Shown in pieces: positions 48,805 to 62,100 of a stretch of 64,000 nt of DNA. The stretch is from Aphis gossypii (Eukaryota; Arthropoda; Insecta; Hemiptera; Aphididae). The translations under genes and the position numbers were made by a program. How positions within the stretch are numbered: position 1 is the stretch's first letter; each line of letters starts with the position of its first letter. Location of the stretch: NCBI RefSeq assembly GCF_020184175.1, contig NC_065530.1, positions 71,649,260 to 71,713,259 of the forward strand, written 5' to 3'. The notes below the pieces were generated by a model that saw only the letters and a list, made by a program, of their open reading frames with translations, searched no databases and had not been told where the DNA came from.

Positions 48805-51800
48805 TTAACTACTAACAGATTCAATTTTATTTTCTATTTCAACATAATGTTCAGTTCCGACCAATTTTGACAAATGTGCACGCTGCATTGGTGATAAAGT
48901 CATTTTTGTCATAATTTTTGAAATGAAATCGTCTAGTTCAAAATAGTTGACTTCCAAAGAATATTCAATGCACTTCTAAAATAAACAAAATAATAATTAT
49001 TAATTAAAAATATGAATTTAATTTTAAATTAGCTTATTATATTTTAGTAATGATGCTAATTTTCTTAAAGGTGAAGATTAAGTACAGTTCAAAATAGCTT
49101 TTAGTTTTGGTTAGAAACTTCTTTTTATTTTTAGTTAGTAAAATTAGTTTTAAAATTGCTGTACTAATCATATAAATTATAAATGACACCTGAAATAAAT
49201 TACAAATATTGATGCTAAGTATATTTCTAATAAAAATTTGAATTTGAATTCAAAATCTACATAGTACATTTAAATATTTAATCAGGAAATACAGATCAAA
49301 TTATTATAATCGAAATTTACAAATTAGTCAATTAAATTAGCTAAACGTGATGTGCTTAATGTAAATTTACTATGTTATGTACTTATAAGACAGACAACAC
49401 ATGCGGATATGGCGTTCTTTTAAGTGTTAAATTTTAAAGAAAATACTATGATAACCCTTGAAATACAATTCATTATTGCAGATGTTAACATTAAACAGAT
49501 TTTAAAACAAATCGGTAACAACTAAACTTATTAAAACTATGTACCTATATTTGAACTAATACTAGTACTTAACTATTTTATTTTTATTTCACTTACTAAT
49601 AGTTCATTAAAACAATTATTTTCAATGCAATAATCTAAAAATGTAGCAATTGTATGACTATCTGGAATTCCAATGATGTCGTTTTGATGTTTATGCAGTT
49701 TCACAACAATTTCAGTAGCCTTATCAATATTATCTCCAAACAAACAGATGTTAATCAAATTTCCCAACATATTACCAGTCCATCTAAAATAAATAAGATT
49801 TAATTATGATTGAAAATAGAAAAAAATTATAAGTTGCATGATGAACACATATTATTTAATTGTATATGTTATGCATTTGATCAAATGCCATTTTTAATAA
49901 TTATTTTAAAAATACTTATTATAAAATGTTAAAGACAAGTCTATGGTCTTCAAAATTATTTTAATAAGAAAATTCAATAAGTCAAAAAACATTTGTTCAG
50001 AATACTAAGACTGATTATTTCTTACTTCTCACTCATAGTTTGTATTATTTTTATCACAGATACCTATCTATATCCATGTCAAATCAAAATTTCTTGGTCA
50101 CATACTTACAATTACATCAATCTATAAAAATATTATTCATTTTTTTAAAACAAAATTTAACTGATTCATAGAGGGGCGATGTGAATTATTTAGTAATTTA
50201 GACTGGTTAAATATTAATTATTTTTATACACATATTATATACATACGTAAACCAATAGCTCTCATTTTACTCTAGATATATTTTTAATATTATAATACAA
50301 TTAGTTAAAAACTCAATAAACAATTTCAAAAGATTCAGCACTTCTGGAGTTCATAGTTGCAGTATAAATTACAGTATTTCTATTATTGTACACACATAAA
50401 GCTAATAAAAAAAAATAGATAATAATAAAAATTACAGTATACTTACGACATTTTTATTTTACCAGTTTCTTTTCTTTCTTCAATAGCATCATAAATTGTA
50501 CCTGATAATAAACCTAATTTTTCTTTAATAGACGGTTCAAAACTTGGGAATAAATTTTGAGCCATGCCATTAATTAACTCTATTATAATGGGTTCTCTAT
50601 CTGCTTGATCAAACATTAAAATATCTGACCAAATTTTTGGGTACATTTCAACAGCTGCAGCAATATTTATAGATTTCACAATTAACTGCAATAATACATT
50701 AAATATTAAGAGAAAAGAAAAAAAAAACATTAAAGTTTATCATACTACACAACATTTTATAAAGAGTAATCTTGGACTTGTGGTATAGCTTACACACAAT
50801 GAGAACTGCATTTTCATGAGTGTTGCTTTGATATTTTAGCAACAGTTATAACTGAAAGACTTTTTTGCTGAATAGATTTCAACAATCAATATTGCTACTA
50901 ATTTGCTATCAAATCAACCCATAAAATCAAAATCGATAAAAATTGGTTGTAGCTCTTATGCAATACTGAGTATATTATGATAAAGAATTTAAGAATACTT
51001 CATTCAATCAATTTTTTTGGTTTTTTTTTTTTTTACTTTTAATGTCTATTAATTTGTTTCAGAAATTAAAGTTTAAGTTGAAAATAATGATATTAATAAT
51101 AATAATAACATAATATTAATATTTATAGTACAAATTATAATGTATATATTATATAGTTACCTCAGTAATATTTGGTTCAGGTATATATATATGTGGGACT
51201 AAATCATCGTAATATTTCATTAAAAATTCAACTGATTCATTTTGACATAATATAGCAAACAAATGCCGACTAAAAATATAAGTAGATTAGTAAATTATAA
51301 TCAAACATTTTATATGAAACTAATTAATAGGGTTCAAATTTGAGGCAATTTAAATGAAAAAAAAGTACTTAAAATGTAAGAATATGCAAAAAAGACATTT
51401 TAATAGTTTTGTACATTTTAAATAGCAATTATTTTATTTGTACTGAAGTTAAGACCAGGCCCAGCTCAAGGGGTATGCGACATAGGCCTACGCTTAAAGC
51501 GGCATTTAACATTTTAATATTATAGATAAAAAAAATATTTGATATAATATGTAAAGTGACAAAACTCAAGTTTGCCTAGGTGTGTTTGAATATTTGAGCT
51601 AGTCCTGGTTAAGACACATTGATTTATTTTAGTTTATTATTTAAATATTATTGACAATGCACAATTTTTGCAAGTTCTTACTACTAATTATTGTTAATAT
51701 AATTCATAATATACAATTATAGTGATAAATTGATAATTTATAAATAGAAAAATGTAAAAACATTTGCTGAGAATAAAGACAAGAAAATGAATTATGGTAT

Positions 51801-54800
51801 TCATTATAAGTATTATAATTTATAAATAATAAAACTTTTTTTTAAAATCATTTGCTTGCATTCAGAACCCTACTAATTGCTAAAGAAACAATGATGGTGT
51901 TTTTTATAGATAAAAAATAATTACTAATAGACTGATTCTCTATATGAATCTCCGATTAAATTATAATTGTTTTCCTTCAGTAAAATAGAATGAACTCTAA
52001 GTGCAATATCAACGCTTTGTAAATGGTACCGACAATTTTCCATAGCAGCAGTAAAAAAACTTATATCAGCCAAGTCTTTGATAGTTAATGATTTTTCTTC
52101 GATAACATTTAAAATATCAACAAGAATAGTGCTCTTGTTTTTTCCTATAACAACATTTTTACAATAAATCATCAAATTACAATAATCATTAATATTTTTA
52201 ACATACTGTCTGCGCAAAATATTTGTAATAAATAATAGTATGTTGCTAAACTTGGTTCAATACCAAGTTGTTTGGCTTCAGCAATTGTTTTTAATGCATA
52301 TTTTTTGGATTCAGAATTTGTTGCCATAGTAGATAAAACACTAAGAATTGAATTTAAAGTCCATAAATTCATAGGCACACCTGAATCATTCATTTGAGTT
52401 AATATTTCCTGAAAACATATTTATAATAAAAATAAATATTCTATTAAACTAAAGTATAAATATATGCTTATATATTTTAAATTATAATAATTAATATAAT
52501 ACTAGTATAACAATTAACAGTAAAATTAAAGATATAAAAAATAGAACCTGAAAATGTAATAACATTAGAGCTATTATATCAATAAACCTTTTTTTCAACA
52601 AGATAATCAAAATTTTGAGTGATGTGGATATAATTAGAGTTGACAATAAACCAGTGGCCTTTAATTTTAACAATTAAAATTTAAATGTATAAAATATAAT
52701 TATATATTTAGCGTTTTACTATTGATTGTAGAATAGAATAATCTATTTTATAACCAATTGTTTTATTGATTTTCAAAATTAATTTTATCTTTGAATACAT
52801 AAAATAATTACATCCCCCAATTCAATCACCTCAGATTCAAAAAAAAAAGATGTGATAGACATATTATATATTTTATTCACAATAATTGTAAATGTACATT
52901 AAATAAATTATAGTTAATGATCTATATATTCTCAATTGGTAACAAATAATTAATATCAATAGTAAAAATGTGTTCTGTTTTAAAAATCAAATCCAAACTA
53001 AATTTAAATTTCAATGTTAAACGTATAATTTATGATTAACTCATTGAAAATTAATATTTTATATTGTTTGTTACTTAGAAGGCTATTTAAATATTAGCCA
53101 TAATATAATTCACAATTGACCTAAATCCTTTAATAATATCCTGTTTATATACAATTGGTAAAATAATAATAATAATATTAATTTACTTGTATATGAAGCC
53201 ACTTATGATCTGCTCCTTCTTTGACGTAAACAGCTGTTCTTATAGCTGAATTATAGGCATTGATTGTTAAAATAAATCCTTTTTCAATAGCTTCTTTGTA
53301 TAACTTGTATGCTTCTTCAAACTTAATATTAATAAAATACATTTTATTGCTAAAAATCTATAACTGTGAAAATAATAAGGAAATTAGTATACTTTACTTG
53401 ATTATATTTTGCCATCCCTTGTATAATTATTGAATAATGATGAGAATTAGGAGATTTAATAGTTGAAAAAAGAGTCATTGCAAATCCATTAGATCTAAAA
53501 TTATTATTTTAAAATTAGATTAAGTTGTCAAAAAATTAAATATTCTAGAATAAATAATCATGTACTTCTTGTTAGTACTATATATTATAATATATCATAT
53601 AAATACATACTTCCAAGTATTTCTAAATTCTTCTCGATCTTTATTAGCTTGTGTATACCAACGTTCTTCAATCCAGTCTTCTTCTAGAATATCTTGATTG
53701 TTGTAAAAACATACTAATTCCAAAAGTGATTGTTGTGTATCTGAACTTATTTCTAATGATCATTGATATAAATAAAAATAAAAATATTTTAGTAGAAAAT
53801 ATAAGTATATTAGAGTAATATTAAAAAAATTACCAATGCCCTTTTTTGTTAACAGGTTATGAACAGTTATAGCATCTGACACATTAGATTTTTCAATTAT
53901 TATTTTTAATTCATTCTCATCCAACTCACAACTTTCATCATATACAACTTTGGGGCAAAATTTCTAAAGTAGACACAATTAAATAATTAAACTTTTTTTG
54001 TGATTTAGTTTTTGTTATAATATAAATCAGTGATAATCTTTTAAGAATATAAATACATTTTTTTTTAGAAAAAATTGAAGTATTCGTAAGACTAGCTTTT
54101 GAAATTATTTATTTATTTCAAATTATGACGTTTTGTTTTTATATTCTAAAGCATTATTTAATATATAAACATTAAGAAATGTTGAAAAATATTGTACTTC
54201 AAAATAAGAGTAAATTATAAAAATTCTAATAATATGATAAATTATTGTAAACAGTTTAAAAGTTGAATTAATAAAAAACTTAAATAATTTCTTAACGATT
54301 TTAAATAAAACTCAATAATAACAATTTAAATACTTATTTAGTTATGTACCTCAATAGGGGGAAATGCTACTTTATGATTAAACAATTCAGGATGTTGATT
54401 GAGAATCCAATGTGCCGCTTTTCTACCAGATTCTTGACTTAAAGCATAAGCTCTTTTTTGAAAATTTGAAACTGGTATTAAATATGGGTCATCATGGTAT
54501 TTATAATGAGCAGCGGTAGGATCTCGTTGTACAGTACTTGAAATTGCCTGATTAATAACAAATTTTAAAATTAGGTAATACATTTTTTTTTTTTCATTGA
54601 GCACTTTAAAACAAATATTATTTACTTTTAGTATATCAGTTGGACCTCGATTTATATACTTAGGTATATCGATTTTAATTCCATTACTTGAAGATTTTTC
54701 CAAAGAACCAGATGATAATCGAAATAGTTGTATATTTTTGTTGGATTTTCTTAAGAACGCACTCCTAGTATACATATAAAGATATAAACATTAAATATTA

Positions 54801-54874
54801 AAGTTAATTAATATAAACAATTGAATATTATTTCTTAAAACAAATAATGCAACATACCTGTAGTTATTTAACAT
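48805..54874 (-). CDS. PTCD3: Mitochondrial small-ribosomal-subunit PPR protein PTCD3 (mS39)
   Basis: Minus-strand exons are 54874-54858, 54764-54626, 54547-54350, 53963-53834, 53752-53611, 53494-53398, 53321-53187, 52408-52207, 52144-51925, 51269-51161, 50685-50447, 49783-49597 and 48975-48805, giving 661 residues (human 689). The protein belongs to the mitochondrial small ribosomal subunit near the mRNA entrance. The N-terminus (MLNNYRSAFLRKSNKN, basic, no acid) fits a mitochondrial targeting peptide. The diagnostic segment is RDPTAAHYKYHDDPYLIP followed by RAYALSQESGRKAAHWI. Helical pentatricopeptide units follow, for example FEEAYKLYKEAIEKGFI with NAYNSAIRTAV, and later NIDKATEIVVKLHKH. 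The donor TATTA-GTAATT after 51925 joins to give SVYYRHLFAI. Thirteen short exons all keep frame. Confidence 0.92.
51456..51607. mobile_element. hAT-like MITE, 152 bp, with perfect 8-bp duplication, in a PTCD3 intron
   Basis: The left end CAGGCCCAGCTCAAGG and the right end, whose complement is CAGGACTAGCTCAAAT, are inverted repeats. Flanks are GTTAAGAC at 51448-51455 and GTTAAGAC at 51608-51615, identical. It has no coding capacity. Confidence 0.8.
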
Positions 54875-55462
54875 TTTAAAAACCTATCTTTTCAAAACTA
54901 GACACCTATTATTTATAAAACATTAAACATCTACATAAGTACTTTATATCAAAATTTTTCAATCATTAATCCACTCTCCGGGTCTCGGGAACGAGCATGG
55001 GTGATAAACCAGATAAACTGATAAATTGATAAATACACCGACCCAGGTACCCAATGTTCCCGTACCCAGTACCACGATTATAAAGAATCGTGCTCAGTAC
55101 GACAGTACCTAACCTAGTATGCTGGTGGGTGGTGCGGTTTTCCTAGCGCCCGCAGTGATAGTACGCCGTACGCGGTGTGTGTAATGATAAGGCGCAGTAG
55201 GCGCACGGTTAAAAATTTTAAATGTTTGGCTCATCGACTGTTTTCCTCAAAAATCATTGTATTGGGGTTCTTAAACTTTCGCACCAGTGGCAAACAGCCC
55301 GAATAGGCCCACCGGGAATTCGGGGTTTTCCCGGTAAATCCTATCCTGAGTTGATGTATGAGGGCCGCTAGCCCCTAAGACCAAATATCATATAATTATC
55401 AAGTACTGAACCTTGTGTGATGAACATGAAATTACAAATAAAGATGCAAAACGACTAAGATT

Positions 55463-55488
55463 CATAGACATATTATAATATGTCTATG
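55463..55488. mobile_element. 26-bp perfect palindrome with perfect 8-bp direct repeats
   Basis: CATAGACATATTA is followed directly by its complement TAATATGTCTATG. The flanks CTAAGATT (55455-55462) and CTAAGATT (55489-55496) are identical and exactly eight bases long. It begins CA and ends TG like the other micro-insertions. Confidence 0.65.
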
Positions 55489-56617
55489 CTAAGATTAGAG
55501 TTATAGAAACCCTCATTAATTAATATCTGTAGATTATTTCTGTACTGTATAATAGGTACTCGGAGAGAATCTTGAAATCGATTGTCCACATTTTTTTTTT
55601 ATTTATTAACCTGGTGAGGTGGTCGATCAAATTTTTTTTAATTAATATAAGTATTGAATGATACTAGTGGTAGGTAAACTAAAATCTCTGCTCCTATGTT
55701 AAACACAGATTAAATAAAAACAAAACATAATATTCAATTTATAACCGACGACATCGCAATCCGTCGCACCATAGAGTTATAGTCCATCCGTTGCACAGAC
55801 TCGCACACCCTGATGCCCAACACGTTCTATTCTATATTTCTATGGTATTACTGAGTATCGACGCATAATATCCTTTGCAAATATTATGCATGTATCGATG
55901 GATCGCGCATGAATGATGTAGTCTTTTATGTAGTGTTAATTTTTATTATATTATATTTTATATTTTTATGTTATGTTTTCTTATGCATTATGTAGTTTTA
56001 ACTATGGATGTATTATACACTGTAGTTTTATTACCTACACAAAAAGGAAAATATCGACTTAAATCAATGTTTATAAACTATAATATTATAGTTAGTGCTT
56101 TATAGTTTTACATAGAATTGCGTAAAGCGTACATTCACATCGCGAAATGCTTAAGCACTTATTAGGTAAGCTATAATATTATTTTAAAAATAATAAATCG
56201 TAGATACATACTATGTCATATAATAATTAAAGTGCGGATTTGTATGCATTTGCTCATTTGCATATTTATTCTTGTTGATCATATGATATGCTAAGTGAGC
56301 ACAACATTTTTTTTCATGACAAAATGATTTAAAAAATGAAACTTTTTTAGTGCATTTTTTCACATATTTTGACATTTTTATACCCTTTTTTATATTCTGT
56401 GATAGGTACATACATATTTACATCATGCAAATTAATAATATTTTATTATTTTTTCTATAAATAATTGTAATAACTATCAATTATTCATCTTAGGTACTCA
56501 ATTTGGTATATTATACTTGATAGTTGATACAATTGATACAAATTGCAAATAACTAATAACTAATATGATTAATAAATAATATAATATTTTACTTTATATT
56601 TATTTAGTAGATATTAT

Positions 56618-56786
56618 CAGGGCCGGCGCATTTGCTGCCCTATGCCAATTACCTATAATATACCGCCCATTGCTACCCTTATATAATTCGTATATTTCTA
56701 TTTATAAACAATGCCGCCCCTAAAATTTCAAAAAAATTGTCACCCTGTGCGGTCGTACAAGTCGCACATGCCTTCCGCCGGCACTA
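56618..56786. mobile_element. hAT-like MITE, about 169 bp
   Basis: The left end CAGGGCCGGC and right end GCCGGCACTA are inverted (8 of 10). Flanks GATATTAT (56610-56617) and CATATTAT (56787-56794) match at 7 of 8. The internal text includes a TGCCC/CGCCC-rich part. No coding capacity. Confidence 0.6.
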
Positions 56787-57059
56787 CATATTATTATAAA
56801 TTATCATCTAATATTCTAATATAGATACTAAGCGGGCGGCTAAAAAGGGACCGAATAATAATAATAATATAATTAAAAAGATATTCGTCGGCGTTGTCAT
56901 CGTGATCGACGCACGCCGATAACGATACATGAATCTATAAATAAAACCGGGACGAATGGCAAGCCTAAGTTTGGGTCTTCTTTTATTTGTATGATCTTTA
57001 GTACCTACTACCTAGTGATTACTGATTATTCTAACTGAGAAATTAATAGTAAGATATAA

Positions 57060-57170
57060 GTACAAATATGTTATGTGATATATATTGTAAAATTAAATGC
57101 AAAATTTGATTAGTTGTGGCGAGGACATCACGACGAGTGATTGCATGGTAGGGCTCACGAAGACGTAATT
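57060..57170. repeat. Dispersed repeat, copy B (partner at 3440-3640, inverted core)
   Basis: 57084-57113 matches copy A directly, while 57119-57165 (GCGAGGACATCACGA, GAGTGATTGCATGGTAGGG, CTCACGAAGACGT) matches copy A in reverse. This copy lacks the 25-bp palindrome present in copy A. Confidence 0.65.
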
Positions 57171-58009
57171 ATAATAATATTATGTAGAATATATTCTAAA
57201 CTAGTAGAAAATATAATAAAAGATTAATAGAAAATTTAGAAATATTTATATTGTGTATTTTTTAAATTATAGCCAGGCAGTAGGCACAATATTTTTGTAA
57301 TTTTTAAAGTTATAATAGTGTCGTCGTGTCGTGGTGGTAGCGGAAGTTTTCTGCACTAGACGACAGACGTTCGCTGTCTATCTTCACGGTAGTTATAAAG
57401 ATGGTACTCAAAGCAGTCCTATGGAAAGTATAAATACTATAATGGAAAGGAGAAGGGTTGGAAATTTGCAAAACAACACTAGGATGCTGGAGGAATTGAT
57501 AAATTTCTAAGACCAACGATTCATTATGTTAATATATTATTCATAATACCAAATACCTAATACCTTTAATTTAAGACAAAAAACAATTTACATATTGTTC
57601 CGATTATGGCTGTACAATAATAGCACGGGTTACGGATAAGGATACTATAATATATTAATATCAAACATTAATGGCGTTACTGAGAGTGGTCAAAGGGAAC
57701 TGCCGCATAGGTAGCCCAAAGTAATAAAAAATTTTCTTTTAATAATTTATAACTATTAAATTATTAATTTATTTTTAATAATAAAAAATTATTATACAAT
57801 TTCAAACTAATAAATCATACAATAATATTTTTAAGAGAATTTAAAAAATAATTTTAGTAAGATGAGTGCATCCTTCCCCCCTCCCCTAAGACCATCTTGT
57901 ATAATGCCTGAACGAGGGGTGCTGTTGAAAATTCGCTCCTGGACTAAATTTGAAATTCCACCACTATATAATAGGTTAGGTTTCTACTTTCTAATAGGTT
58001 TAACCTATA

Positions 58010-58156
58010 CAGGGCCGGCCCATTGCGGTAGAAAAAAGGTAACAACCGAGGGCGGCACATTTCGAATGAACAAAATTGATTTTTAATTATTATATTATCT
58101 ATTATACTGAAATGTTAAAACTGCCTAGGGTGGCCAAAAACCTAAGGTCGGCCCTG
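58010..58156. mobile_element. MITE, 147 bp, with CAGGGCCGGC-type ends
   Basis: The left end CAGGGCCGGCC and the right end GGTCGGCCCTG are inverted. TA flanks both sides, but no matching 8-bp duplication is seen. The end sequence resembles the 56618 element, although the interiors differ. Confidence 0.6.
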
Positions 58157-58415
58157 TAAGTATTGGCCATAATATAATATTATAGGTAACATAATATATC
58201 ATTTATCTGGGTATCGACAGTCGAAAATGGTAAATAGGTATGTCAATATGTCAATATGACAATATCTATATCCTTAGTTCCAATTAAAAAAAATATAGTC
58301 TTCTATCTACAGTATGATTACAGTATTGTATTTATATATCCACCTTGATACCTACTAAATAGCATATTTTGTTTCTTCTAGAAAGAAATAAGTACAAGTA
58401 TAGTACCTATCCTAT

Positions 58416-58678
58416 CAGGCGCGGATCCAGAGGTTGGGCCCACCCAGAATTTTCTAAAACAATAATTTTAATTTTGAATACTGGCATTTAAGTTGTTATT
58501 TTAAAATTTTTATTATAAGTTTTAGAATTTATTATATATATTATTTATTAAGTAACCGTGCATGGAGAGTAACAAAACAATATTATATTCTATATTCAAT
58601 CATAATTTTACTGTATTATCTTTTGTGGTTAAATTTACGGGCCACCCAAAAATATATTACTGGATATTACCGCGCCTG
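58416..58678. mobile_element. MITE, 263 bp, with CAGGCGCGG ends
   Basis: CAGGCGCGG on the left and CCGCGCCTG on the right are perfect inverted 9-mers. GGATCCAG on the left compares with GGATAT-type text inside the right end. Flanking octamers TATCCTAT and ATACCTGT match at only about half their positions. The end motif is common in hAT-type non-autonomous elements (from memory). Confidence 0.6.
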
Positions 58679-59122
58679 ATACCTGTGTGAGTATGTGACT
58701 AAGTTAAGACGATTACCAATAGAACGTAATAAACTATTATAGTTTTATCCTATGTCAAGTGAACATCGCCTTAACTTTGTCGCCCACTCGCACTATAGTC
58801 AGTACAGATTGTAGAGAAATATTGAGTACCGATATAGTACCTATATGACTATAATATACCTACCTACTGTAGTAGGTAATAACTAATAAGGAACTGTCTT
58901 CTTGATTTATTTTTTTATCTCGATGATTATATGTTTGTAAAAACTAAATTTGCAATATTATCATTTATCACTATAATACATAATATTATTTGTTTTGTTA
59001 CTATCATTATTATTTTTATCAATAATATTTGTGTCTAGTAAACACATTAAGTTTGTGAGTTGTGACTAGGTTTTATAATTATTTGAATTATGTCTTGAGA
59101 TTTATAGCGAATTCCATAAACA

Positions 59123-62100
59123 ATGAATTTAATTATAATTAAGTATTTATTAAGAGTAGTGCTAATAGTTTTTGGTGTTTTAACTGTGTTTGTCCTTTGT
59201 GATAAACCAGTTTGCCCAGGAAATCATGATACAAATAAACAGTGAGTAAATAATGAAGATAGTGTTCATAATTTTTAATAATCTAAAATGTTATATGCAT
59301 GACAGATTTATATTCATAAGTACCTTGGATGGAAAACTTACAGCATTAAATACTGCTGACGGTGGAACAGAGGCTTGGGAATTTTCAACTGAACCAGGAG
59401 CATTGTTATCTTCTAGTATTGACCAACTAGAGGTAAAAAAAAAAAAAAAAAAAATGAGCTAATAAACATACTTAAATGATTTATTATGGGTGTAAAAACA
59501 TATGAGGTACTATATAGGTAGTGAACAATGTAATATATTATGACGTATAGGTAGATTAATATAATTCCTACTAAAAAAATGAAAAATTGTAAATGCCTAA
59601 ATATAATATTTTTTTAATTTAAAATACTTTTATTTATTTTAAGCTATCAAACCATGGCCATTGGGTACGAATGATTCCATCATTGAGTGGCAGTTTGTAC
59701 AAATTTGATGGTGAAAATCTTGACCGTATACCATTTACTGTCGATTCTTTATTAAAGTCATCTTTTCGATATAATGATGATTTATTAATATCTGGTATTT
59801 TTTTTTTTTAAAGTGTTTGATAAATATATTCATTTAACTAGACATTTCTGTTTAAAATTAAAGGTGGAAAGATAAGTCGAACATATGGTGTTGATATGAG
59901 CACTGGTCAATTATTATATACATGTGATATGGCTCAGTGTAATAATATTACTAGTAATAGTTTCACAAACATCGATGGAAATATTTTAATTTTACAAAGA
60001 CAAACACAAACTGTTCGAGCATCAGACCCTCGTTCTGGAATAGAAAGGTAAAGTTTTAGTTGTAATTAAAATAATTTATTACAATTTTATGAATTATAAA
60101 TCATAATATAATATTTTTTCTTTTCAAATTAACTTTTATTGGCTTTTAATTATAAATGTAGTGTGTATAATACAACAATTAATCAAAATGTTGAAGAACA
60201 AAAATTTTCTTTTCAGATACAATTATAAATATTTGAAGACTTAGTGGTATAAGAATATTTTTAAATCGTTGAGGTCAAAAATAGTTTTAGATCATCATTA
60301 CACAGATTATATTATATATTACAGATTATTATTACACATCTGTCTGTTTATCTATTTACATAAATTGTATTTAGTTATAGTGTCTCAAAAAAACTACTGA
60401 AGTATTAAATATTTATTTTATTTGAGATTCATGTTTGATGTATATCACTTAAAAAATACAATAAATTAACATAGTTGGCTTACCAACATAGCTAATATTT
60501 TTAATTTATGTTATTTTATAGTAAAATTTTATTTTTAACAATAAATATTTTTAATTGTTTTAGGTGGAATTTTAGTGTTGGGTTACATGACATAAAAGTA
60601 ATAATGGATTTAAATAATAATTGTCATACCACAAATCCTAGTGTTAAACTTGATTTTAAAATAAACATTCCTAAAGGAGTTGTAACAGCGGTAGCATTCG
60701 ACAGGCCTGAAGAAGTTATTTGGACTCACAAAGTATTTTGTTTATATATTTTAATTAGGTAATTAATATTAATTTGAAATTTAAATTTCAGTCTAAGTCC
60801 CCAATTGTAAATGTTTGGAAATTTGAACATGGGAAAGTGGAATCAATTGATTTATTTAAACGTGATCACAATGAGAATTCTATAGATCCTTTAGTTTATC
60901 TCGGGATGCATAAAAAACAAGTAAAATGATTTATGTGAACTTAAAAAATTCTTTATTTTATTGATTCTTAGATATTAATATTAGGTCGTACAAATGTTTA
61001 TTTAAGTTTAATGCATTATTGTTTTTAATATCAAATAAAGATATATAACTCATGAATCAATGTATTACATTTTTGTTTTTGTGCAAACTAAAACTAATAC
61101 AGTAAAGCTATAATTTTATTATTTTACAGTTGTATATTCAAGAAAGTGATAAAGTATTTTCTATTAATCCAACTTCATATCAACAATCACTTCTTCTTGA
61201 AGAGGACGATCTAGATAAATCTAGAATTCCTTGGAAACCAATACCAGTTTCTAGTAAGAGTTTTTGTATAAGAAAATTTTACATTTGTATTTTTAAGTGT
61301 ATTAAAATTTTTTATGAGTACTTATTTCAGGGGTGACCATACTTTTTTTGGTCACGATCTACTAAAATATACTTTACCTTTGAGGATCAACTTTCATAGA
61401 AAATTTTTTTTATTATTGAATAACTATAATTATATAGAAATATATAGGTGTGTGGCCCTAAAATTAAATTCTCACATGATCGACTTTGAAATTGTCCGCG
61501 ATCAATTGTTTGGTCACCCTTGACTTATTTTATTCTTTTTAAATTTGGCATTTTTAATGTAATAATTAATAAATATTATTATTCCCATTGTTAATATTTA
61601 AATATGAATTTAAATTAAATCACTGATTATGCAAAATAATAAAAGAAGTTATAACATTTCTTTAGAAAAAAAAATGTATACTAACTGTATAATTGTTGTT
61701 ACTTAAAAGGTCAAATAATTTCAAAAAGTTCTTCAGCTGTACAAACTACTGATGATGTATCTAAAACTACAGCTATATCAGTACTGTATGCATCAGAATA
61801 CATCAATGGTAATAATTTTCAGATTTTCATTACATTTAGCAATTGAAATCTTTTTTTCTCTTAGGTAAAGGTTACTATCTTAACGGACCAAAAAAAACAA
61901 AAAGAATAACAGACGGAAAGAAGTATAAAAGTGTCAATACTGAGAATGAAAATGAAACTGAAAATATTATTAAATACGAAGAAGGGCTTGAAATGCCAGT
62001 TGAAATAATTATTGTTTCATTGTGGTATTGGTGGAAAGAAGTATTATTTATAAGTGTTGTAACAGCCGTTTTGATAAATATCTTTATTCCATCTCGCATT

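Larger units (their letters stand above)
54875..59122. promoter_or_regulatory. Divergent intergenic region between PTCD3 and PERK
   Basis: The PTCD3-proximal part (54960-55350) is GC-richer and probably holds its promoter. It includes a short inverted pair ACCGGGA and TCCCGGT near 55308-55335. The remainder is AT-rich and carries several MITEs and repeats listed separately. The PERK start at 59123 is close to its first exon boundary, but its promoter cannot be placed. No protein gene is recognisable between. Confidence 0.4.

Noticed and set aside
57310..57516. 68-codon minus-strand open frame upstream of PERK
   Set aside because: No recognisable domain or splice context in a repeat-rich intergenic region.
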